DNA from: Planctomycetota bacterium
GTDB lineage: Bacteria > Planctomycetota > UBA8108 > UBA1146 > JAJFFE01
NCBI GenBank assembly: GCA_020425835.1
Contig: JAGQRC010000045.1
Span: forward strand, 1-11,373
Reading direction: 5' to 3'
DNA length: 11,373 nt
Part shown: positions 6,884 to 11,373 of the stretch, piece by piece
Numbering within the stretch: position 1 is the first letter of the stretch
How the letters are laid out: every line of letters starts with the position of its first letter
Translations under genes and position numbers: made by a program
The notes under the pieces: generated by a model
Databases searched by the model: none
Seen by the model: the letters and a program-made list of their open reading frames with translations, nothing else
Told to the model about the DNA's origin: nothing

Positions 6884-8061
6884 GGTAGTGACAGCATTTC
6901 GTGCGTCGCCGTGGCCTGGTTGCCGAGGGCGAAACCGCCGACGACATGGAGCGCGTCCTGCCACACGACGGCGAGGCTCCAGGAGCGCGGCGTCGGGATC
7001 GGATCGAGCTCCGACCAGAGCTGGGTGAGCGGGTCGAAGGTCTGAACGGTGCAGACGTTCCCGCCGGTCTCGTTGGTCGTTCCCGAGACGACGATGAGCT
7101 TCCCGTCGTGGACGCAGGTCGCGGGAGCGTAGGTGTAGGCCGGGAGGTCCGGGCCGTAGGACCAGCTGTCGGTGAGGACGTCGTAGACCTGAAGACGTGC
7201 GCTGGGGGTCCCCACGGCGTAGATCCGATCACCGATCGTCTCTCCCGCCATCCCGTACGAGTATGTGAGCGGGGCCGCGGCGAACGCCCAGCTGTCGGTC
7301 GCGATGTCGAAAACGACGTGGTGGAACGCTCCGCGGCCCCCGAAGACGTGGACGCGGCCGGGCGTCTGGGCGACGACGTGTCCCCACTCGAACGGCCACG
7401 GCAGATCCGGGAGAGTCTCCCACGTATCGAGGCTGGCGTCGTACCGACGAGCACGGAGCTCACCACCCGACCAGCCGCCCATCAGGTAGAAGCGTCCATC
7501 ACTCGCCACGACTCCTTCGGCACCCCAGGTCGCATTGTCGGGGACGGGAGCCGCCGTCGACCAAGTCCCGGTGGCGAACTCGTACGTTTGGTGGAGACCG
7601 TCGGTCCCGGCGCCGTTCCACAGGGTCGCCCCCCCGAAGGCGTGGAGTTGTCCATCGAAGATCGCGCCACACAACGCGCCCTTCGCAGTTCCCATGGGGG
7701 ACTCGACCGACCAAGCGGTGGAAAACGGACACGTCGGCACCGGACCGAGGCAGGTGAGCGTGTCTTGACCCGGGTCGGTTCCGCACGACGGGAACGGGTA
7801 CGCCGGCGTCGGGCTCCCTGGGATGAAGAGGTAGGCGAGGAGGGCGACCGCGTCGGCGATGTTCACGTAGCCATTGTCGTCGGTGTCGCCCGCGTCCCGG
7901 CAGGAGGGAGCCGGGGATCCGGAAACGAACAGATGCGACAGGAGGAACACCGCGTCGTCGATGGCCACCGCGCCATTGGCGTTGACATCGCCGCGAATGA
8001 ACGGCACCGAGGCCGATACCGGAGAGCACACCAGCACGCACAGCGCGATCCAGCACCGCAT
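6880..8061 (-). CDS. Secreted Kelch-propeller protein with an N-terminal dockerin-like domain
   Basis: This 393-residue protein has a signal peptide, MRCWIALCVLVCSPVSA, with probable cleavage after A17. A dockerin-like pair follows at once: loop 1 RGDVNANGAVAIDD (23-36) with AVFLLSHLF, loop 2 DTDDNGYVNIAD (59-70) with AVALLAYLF, and the tail FPSCGTDPGQDTLTC. From about residue 115 six Kelch repeats run to the end, each with a hydrophobic strand plus GG or similar (LHAFGG, FYLMGG, VHVFGG, IYAVG, LIVVSG, LHVVGG) and a later Y/F-D-x(4)-W (YDASLDTW, FDIATDSW, YDVLTDSW, FDPLTQLW), giving a likely six-bladed propeller. The start is ATG 8061, with GGAG six bases upstream (8068-8071); the longer open frame to 8817 has no coding character. 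The function is probably binding or assembly outside the cell. The first dockerin loop has N29 and A33 where Asp is commoner. The stop overlaps the next frame. Confidence 0.85.
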   Translation of the reverse strand: MRCWIALCVLVCSPVSASVPFIRGDVNANGAVAIDDAVFLLSHLFVSGSPAPSCRDAGDTDDNGYVNIADAVALLAYLFIPGSPTPAYPFPSCGTDPGQDTLTCLGPVPTCPFSTAWSVESPMGTAKGALCGAIFDGQLHAFGGATLWNGAGTDGLHQTYEFATGTWSTAAPVPDNATWGAEGVVASDGRFYLMGGWSGGELRARRYDASLDTWETLPDLPWPFEWGHVVAQTPGRVHVFGGRGAFHHVVFDIATDSWAFAAAPLTYSYGMAGETIGDRIYAVGTPSARLQVYDVLTDSWSYGPDLPAYTYAPATCVHDGKLIVVSGTTNETGGNVCTVQTFDPLTQLWSELDPIPTPRSWSLAVVWQDALHVVGGFALGNQATATHEMLSLP

Positions 8062-8285
8062 GGACAGCTCCAAACAACAGGTTGGGGAGACTCCGGACAG
8101 CTCTTCTCGCTTCCGGTCGGAGATCGAGACGACCTCGAAGCCGGTTCCGACCGGCGCTCTGGGCCGCGAACCCTCGGAACCAGCCACCCACCGATCCGGG
8201 AAGCGGCCGACATGTGACCGTATTCTCCGGGAGCGATCGGCCCGGCGGCGACGACGCGTGAGGACCTGAAGCGGCCGCTCACGGA
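8062..8285. other. Intergenic stretch between thioesterase and Kelch genes
   Basis: The 224 bases hold a 10-base palindrome, AGCGGCCGCT (8270-8279), just after the thioesterase stop, with no loop or T-run, so it is not a convincing terminator. The Kelch promoter presumably lies here, but no clear -10/-35 pair is visible. No small gene is supported. Confidence 0.4.
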
Positions 8286-8756
8286 TCACCGCGCCACCAT
8301 CGACTCCGGCATCCGGACGGCGATGACCTCGCCGCGGGCGCACACCTCGCCGCTCGCCGACACCGTGACGTGGACGACGACCTTCCGCTCCTTGATCTCG
8401 ACGATCTGGCCGCGGATCTCGAGCGGGACACCGAGCGGCGTCGGGCGCAGGTAGTCCACCTTCAGAGCCGCCGTGACGAAGCGCAGCGGTGGAGCGCTGT
8501 CCATCGCCCGTCCCTCCGCGCGGTAGGCGGCGGCCGCCGCGCTGCCGGTGCCGTGGCAGTCGATCAGCGAGGCGATGAGTCCACCGTAGACGTAGCCGGG
8601 GATCGCGGTGTGGTAGGGTTTCGGCTCGAAGAAGGCGACGGTCTCGTCGCCATCCCAATGGCTCTTCAGCTGGTGCCCGTGCTCGTTGAGATACCCGCAG
8701 CCGTAGCAGTGGGCGGTGTCGGCCGGGTAACAGTCCTGGAACGCGCGCTCGCTCAT
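8286..8756 (-). CDS. PaaI-family hotdog-fold acyl-CoA thioesterase
   Basis: The 156-residue product should hydrolyse an acyl- or aryl-CoA thioester in the cytoplasm. It begins with a Cys-rich segment, CYGCGYLNEHGHQLKSHW (17-34), seen in a PaaI-like subgroup (CxGCGxxNxxG). The hotdog helix signature follows as GYVYGGLIASLIDCHGTGSA (54-73), with G58-G59 forming the oxyanion turn and D66 the likely catalytic acid. Then come VDYLRPTPLGVPLEIRGQIV (100-119) and the strands KVVVHVTVSASGEVCARGEV. The start is ATG 8756: AGGAGG lies eight bases upstream (8765-8770), the strongest ribosome-binding site in the window. The longer frame to 9044 is not coding in character. It stands alone, divergent from the YCII gene, and 224 bases before the Kelch gene on the same strand. 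The natural substrate cannot be told. Confidence 0.9.
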   Translation of the reverse strand: MSERAFQDCYPADTAHCYGCGYLNEHGHQLKSHWDGDETVAFFEPKPYHTAIPGYVYGGLIASLIDCHGTGSAAAAAYRAEGRAMDSAPPLRFVTAALKVDYLRPTPLGVPLEIRGQIVEIKERKVVVHVTVSASGEVCARGEVIAVRMPESMVAR

Positions 8757-8995
8757 TGTCTTCCCCTCCTGTCCTCCGTCCACTCTGGTGCGTGCACCGT
8801 CCGCCATCAACCGGCAATGGTCCTGTCGCGAGAGGCCTTTCGCCGCGAAGCGAGATGAGTCGCCGGGTTCGGGCGCGATCGGCCCGTCTCCGAGCCGTTC
8901 ATCGGTTGCGGTCGTCGAGGGGAAGAGCGAACGTGTGCCTCGACCGACGCGTGCGCGTTGACGCATCGATGCCGACACTGGGAAGGCGATGAGTC
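8757..8995. other. Divergent intergenic region
   Basis: These 239 bases separate the leftward thioesterase gene from the rightward YCII gene and should hold both promoters. TTGACG at 8958-8963 resembles a -35 box, but the bases at the proper distance (GGAAGG) are not a -10 box. I see no convincing promoter, operator or RNA gene. Confidence 0.35.
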
Positions 8996-9298
8996 GTGAA
9001 GGACTTCTTGCTCCTGATGCACAACGATCTTCCGAGCGGGGCATCGCGGCCCACCGAGGAGTGGGCGACGTACTTCGCGAAGCTGCGCGCTGCGGGGGTC
9101 TTCCAGGGCGGGAGCTCGATCGGTGGGGGGATCTGCTCGAGGAGGTCGGGCGACTCGCCGGGCATCACGAGCCATCTCTCGGGGTACATCCGCGTTATGG
9201 CCGTCGACCTCGAGGCTGCACGAGATCTCGTGGCAGGGAATCCCGTGTACGAGGCGGGGGGAACGGTCGAGATTCGAGAGCTCCCCCGGGATGAGTGA
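8996..9298 (+). CDS. YCII-related domain protein
   Basis: The 100-residue product has the ferredoxin-like YCII pattern: a first strand MKDFLLLMHND, a helix EEWATYFAKLRAAGVFQGG (residues 22-40), a strand around SGYIRVMAVD, the helix LEAARDLVAGNPVYEAGG, and the closing strand TVEIRELP. The family includes small enzymes and many proteins of unknown role, often near sigma factors or DinB-like proteins. The usual DP near the C-terminal helix is NP here. The start is GTG 8996, with GGAAGG (8981-8986) nine bases upstream; the size matches single-domain family members. Its last eight bases overlap the start of the following exported PDZ protein, which suggests co-translation, but no shared function is evident. 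Confidence 0.8.
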   Translation: MKDFLLLMHNDLPSGASRPTEEWATYFAKLRAAGVFQGGSSIGGGICSRRSGDSPGITSHLSGYIRVMAVDLEAARDLVAGNPVYEAGGTVEIRELPRDE

Positions 9299-11373
9299 CG
9301 GCTGGCGCGGGTCGCGGCGTCGTCAGGCGAGAGGAGTTGCGCCGGTGCTTCCCCTGATCTTCCTGTTCGGATCGATGGTCGCTGGGTCGGCCGACGGCGC
9401 GGACTCCGGTCCGGGCTTCTTCGGCGCGCGTCTCACCGGAGTGATGGTGGAGATCGACGGGACATCGAGAAACGGAGTGCGCATCGATTCGCTCCTGCCC
9501 GGGGGCGGCGCGGCGGCGGCGGGGTTGATCGTCGGCGATGTCGTGCTCGCTCTGAATGGTGGTGCGTTCGAAGACGGCAGCGATCCGGCGCGCGCCGCGT
9601 TGGAGGCCGCGATTCGCGGTCGGCGGCCCGGCGATCGGTTGTCGCTCACGGTGACTCGCGAGGTCGTGACGCTCGAAGGGCTGGGCGAGCCGCTGGGGGA
9701 AGAGGAGCGTGCGCGACTCCTCGCCGACCCGGACCGTGCGGCGCGCGCGGCGGGTGAGGGCCACTCGCGCGATCTTCGGCTCTCCTGCGAGCGTCGGTTC
9801 TTCGACGTCGAGGTGGTGCTCGGCGTGCACCCTTCCTATCGCGGGTCGCCCGTTCCGTCGTTGGAGTGGAAACCGACCTCGACGCAGTTCGGGCCCGCGC
9901 GAGAGTTGGAAGCCTGGCTCGAGGAGTACGGGATTGCGCACGACTCCGCCGACCTCCGTGCTCGGCTCGCTGCGATCGAGGAGCGAGGGGACCCGGCGCG
10001 TTCGCCGAGCATCGTCGCTGCGCACCGGTACCCGTTCGCCCTTCCCGAGGTCGTCAGCCACGTCGTGGGGCTCGACGAGCTCCCGTCGCAGCGCCCACTC
10101 GGTGACTTGGGGGCGTGGTTCCTGGCGTCGGCGGCGCGTGCCGATGGTGGCGCGACCACACCGTCTCGACGCTCGGCATCGCCGAAGGGAACCGTCGACG
10201 AGATTCTCGATACCCTGGCGTCGATCCTCGATCGGGCCGTGGAGCAGCGCGACGCGGCGATCGCTTCGCTCACGGCGCAGGACGTGGACTTCATCGATGC
10301 ACACTGGCACGGCCTGACGGGTCGTTTGCTCGAGGACATCTATCTCTACAACGACGAGGACACCGAGCGCCTCGCTGCGAATCGCCGGATCCTGGAGCTG
10401 GGTTGTCGGGTCGATCGCCGCCTCCTGCGCGAGTGCGCGGGTGAGCTGCTCGGCGTGGTGGCCGAGATCGAGTCGTGGAAGGAGAGTCTCCTCGCGGCGG
10501 TTCGAGCGGAGAACGGAGACACGACTCGGCCGATCATCGCCGAACGCGTCACACCCCACGGTCGCATCATCATCTCCGGGACCGGCGACACGTGGCATCG
10601 TGAGACCGATGTCGCGCTCCTCATCGATCTCGGAGGAGATGATTTCTACGGCAACGGTGCCGGGTCGACGGTGGAAGAGCTTCGCGATCCGCGGCGTTCG
10701 GTGAGGCCGCTGCCGATCTCCCTGGTCATCGATTGCGCGGGGAACGATGCGTACGAGTCGACGCACGATGGTGCGCAGGGGTTCGGTCTCCTCGGCGTCG
10801 GGGTCCTGGTCGACGTTGCCGGTGACGACACCTATCTCGGCCAGCGGTGGGCTCAGGGGGCAGGCTTCCTCGGGCTCGGCATCCTGATCGACGACGGCGG
10901 GAGCGATCGCTATCGGTCGGAAGGTCTCTCGCAGGGAACGGCGCTCTTCGGAGCGGCCGCGCTCCTCGATGCATCGGGCGATGATCGCTACGACCTGGCG
11001 CTCTACGGGCAGGGGCTCGGATTGCCCGGAGGTCTCGGCGCCATCGTCGACCGGTCCGGCGATGACGAGTACTTCGCGAAGGGACGTCGACCCACGGGCT
11101 ACGGCGACGAGGGCATCTTCGACGCGTGGGCGCAGGGGTGCGGACTCGGCTTGAGGCTCGACGCATCGGGAGGACTCGGGTTGCTCATCGACGGGGATGG
11201 TCGGGATCGTTACGAGGCCGGGAACTTCGCGCAGGGCGGCGGCTACTACTTCGGCTTCGGAGCCCTCCTCGACCGGGGTACCGAGGACGATCGATACATC
11301 GGCTCGCGCTACAACCAGGGCTTCCCGGCGCATCAAGCCGCGGGCTTCTTCTGCGAGCAGGGCGGCAACGACC
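9291..11373 (+). CDS. Exported PDZ protein with a C-terminal repeat of about 27 residues, cut by the right edge
   Basis: The frame is open from ATG 9291 to the window end (694 codons, no stop). Residues 1-34 form a signal peptide: an Arg-rich start (SRRRQARG), the hydrophobic stretch VAPVLPLIFLFGSMV, and likely cleavage after GSA (A34). A PDZ-like domain spans about 43-124 (FFGARLTG, VRIDSLLPGGGAAAAGLIVG, DVVLALNG, GDRLSLTV). About 125-439 is mostly helical and unrecognised. From residue 440 a repeat begins with GxDxY loops whose tyrosines fall at 453, 488, 515, 541, 567, 594, 641 and 669, with a ninth loop starting at the edge. The unit is GxDxY, six or seven residues, QG, a Gly-rich strand, then two hydrophobics and D. 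It overlaps the YCII stop by eight bases. GTG 9345 is an alternative start. I cannot name a family for the repeat; its role, perhaps outer-surface or periplasmic scaffolding, is inference. Confidence 0.85.
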   Translation, partial: MSDGWRGSRRRQARGVAPVLPLIFLFGSMVAGSADGADSGPGFFGARLTGVMVEIDGTSRNGVRIDSLLPGGGAAAAGLIVGDVVLALNGGAFEDGSDPARAALEAAIRGRRPGDRLSLTVTREVVTLEGLGEPLGEEERARLLADPDRAARAAGEGHSRDLRLSCERRFFDVEVVLGVHPSYRGSPVPSLEWKPTSTQFGPARELEAWLEEYGIAHDSADLRARLAAIEERGDPARSPSIVAAHRYPFALPEVVSHVVGLDELPSQRPLGDLGAWFLASAARADGGATTPSRRSASPKGTVDEILDTLASILDRAVEQRDAAIASLTAQDVDFIDAHWHGLTGRLLEDIYLYNDEDTERLAANRRILELGCRVDRRLLRECAGELLGVVAEIESWKESLLAAVRAENGDTTRPIIAERVTPHGRIIISGTGDTWHRETDVALLIDLGGDDFYGNGAGSTVEELRDPRRSVRPLPISLVIDCAGNDAYESTHDGAQGFGLLGVGVLVDVAGDDTYLGQRWAQGAGFLGLGILIDDGGSDRYRSEGLSQGTALFGAAALLDASGDDRYDLALYGQGLGLPGGLGAIVDRSGDDEYFAKGRRPTGYGDEGIFDAWAQGCGLGLRLDASGGLGLLIDGDGRDRYEAGNFAQGGGYYFGFGALLDRGTEDDRYIGSRYNQGFPAHQAAGFFCEQGGND
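9332..9336 (+). promoter_or_regulatory. Shine-Dalgarno site that supports an internal GTG start
   Basis: AGGAG lies eight bases before an in-frame GTG at 9345 (codon 19 of the PDZ gene), while ATG 9291 has no good site. Starting at 9345 would give a signal peptide with no positive charge (MLPLIFLFGSMVAGSA), so I keep ATG 9291 as the first choice. Both starts may be used. Confidence 0.4.
10608..11373 (+). repeat. Tandem protein repeat, about 27 residues per unit, in the PDZ protein
   Basis: Nine units are visible, the last cut by the edge. The distance between the tyrosines of successive GxDxY loops is 35, 27, 26, 26, 27, 47 and 28 residues. Examples of the loop are GGDDFY, AGNDAY, AGDDTY, GGSDRY, SGDDRY, SGDDEY and GRDRY; seven of the units follow it with a QG pair (AQGFG, AQGAG, SQGTA, GQGLG, AQGCG, AQGGG, NQGFP). 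The loops resemble RTX calcium nonapeptides (GGxGxDxUx), and 27 is three times nine, but the intervening strands are not RTX consensus. A beta-solenoid is a reasonable inference. The copies differ at DNA level, so this is an old repeat array, not a recent expansion. Confidence 0.75.

Noticed and set aside
6901..8217. Plus-strand open frame of 438 codons opposite the Kelch gene
   Set aside because: The minus strand has a signal peptide, dockerin loops and six Kelch repeats. The plus frame reads as Arg/Gly/Asp-rich shadow sequence.
9195..11336. Minus-strand open frame of 713 codons opposite the PDZ-repeat gene
   Set aside because: The plus strand has a signal peptide, a PDZ-like domain and a clear protein repeat. 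The minus frame is low in hydrophobic residues and has no motif.

Overview
This is a high-GC bacterial fragment (third codon positions are mostly G or C). Two secreted proteins and one decayed copy carry the dockerin-like calcium-loop module (RGDxNxDG....D, then a helix such as DAVxLLxxLF, then a proline/cysteine tail) that is abundant in Planctomycetota. I therefore infer a planctomycete or close relative, probably an environmental genome. I see no rRNA, tRNA, CRISPR array, transposase or attachment site.

Layout. 1-109 (minus) may hold the start of a membrane protein that runs off the left edge. 375-5738 (plus) is a compact surface-glycan operon: a GT4 glycosyltransferase, a non-hydrolysing UDP-GlcNAc 2-epimerase (wecB type, TTG start) and three different GT2/GT-A glycosyltransferases. 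The last four genes are joined by ATGA stop/start overlaps, so they are probably translationally coupled. The epimerase would make a ManNAc-type nucleotide sugar, and the four transferases would build an oligosaccharide or exopolysaccharide unit. No flippase, polymerase or sugar dehydrogenase is visible.

5739-6258 (minus) is a graveyard. It holds an N-terminal DinB-family fragment that stops after 78 residues, followed by a frame-broken dockerin-like module. Repairing a 20-base insertion restores a continuous module.

6341-8061 (minus) encodes a secreted protein with an N-terminal dockerin-like domain and a six-repeat Kelch propeller. Overlapping its stop by GTGA is a second reading frame with an FG-GAP-like repeat, a thrombospondin-3-like Asp/Cys stretch and a C-terminal dockerin-like pair, but no signal peptide of its own.

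8286-8756 (minus) is a PaaI-type hotdog thioesterase with a strong ribosome-binding site. 8996-9298 (plus) is a small YCII-related protein. It overlaps the start of a long exported PDZ protein (9291 to the right edge, at least 694 residues) whose C-terminal part is built from a repeat of about 27 residues (GxDxY, six residues, QG, glycine-rich strand, hydrophobic-hydrophobic-D). I cannot assign that repeat to a named family. It is the best candidate for something undescribed here.
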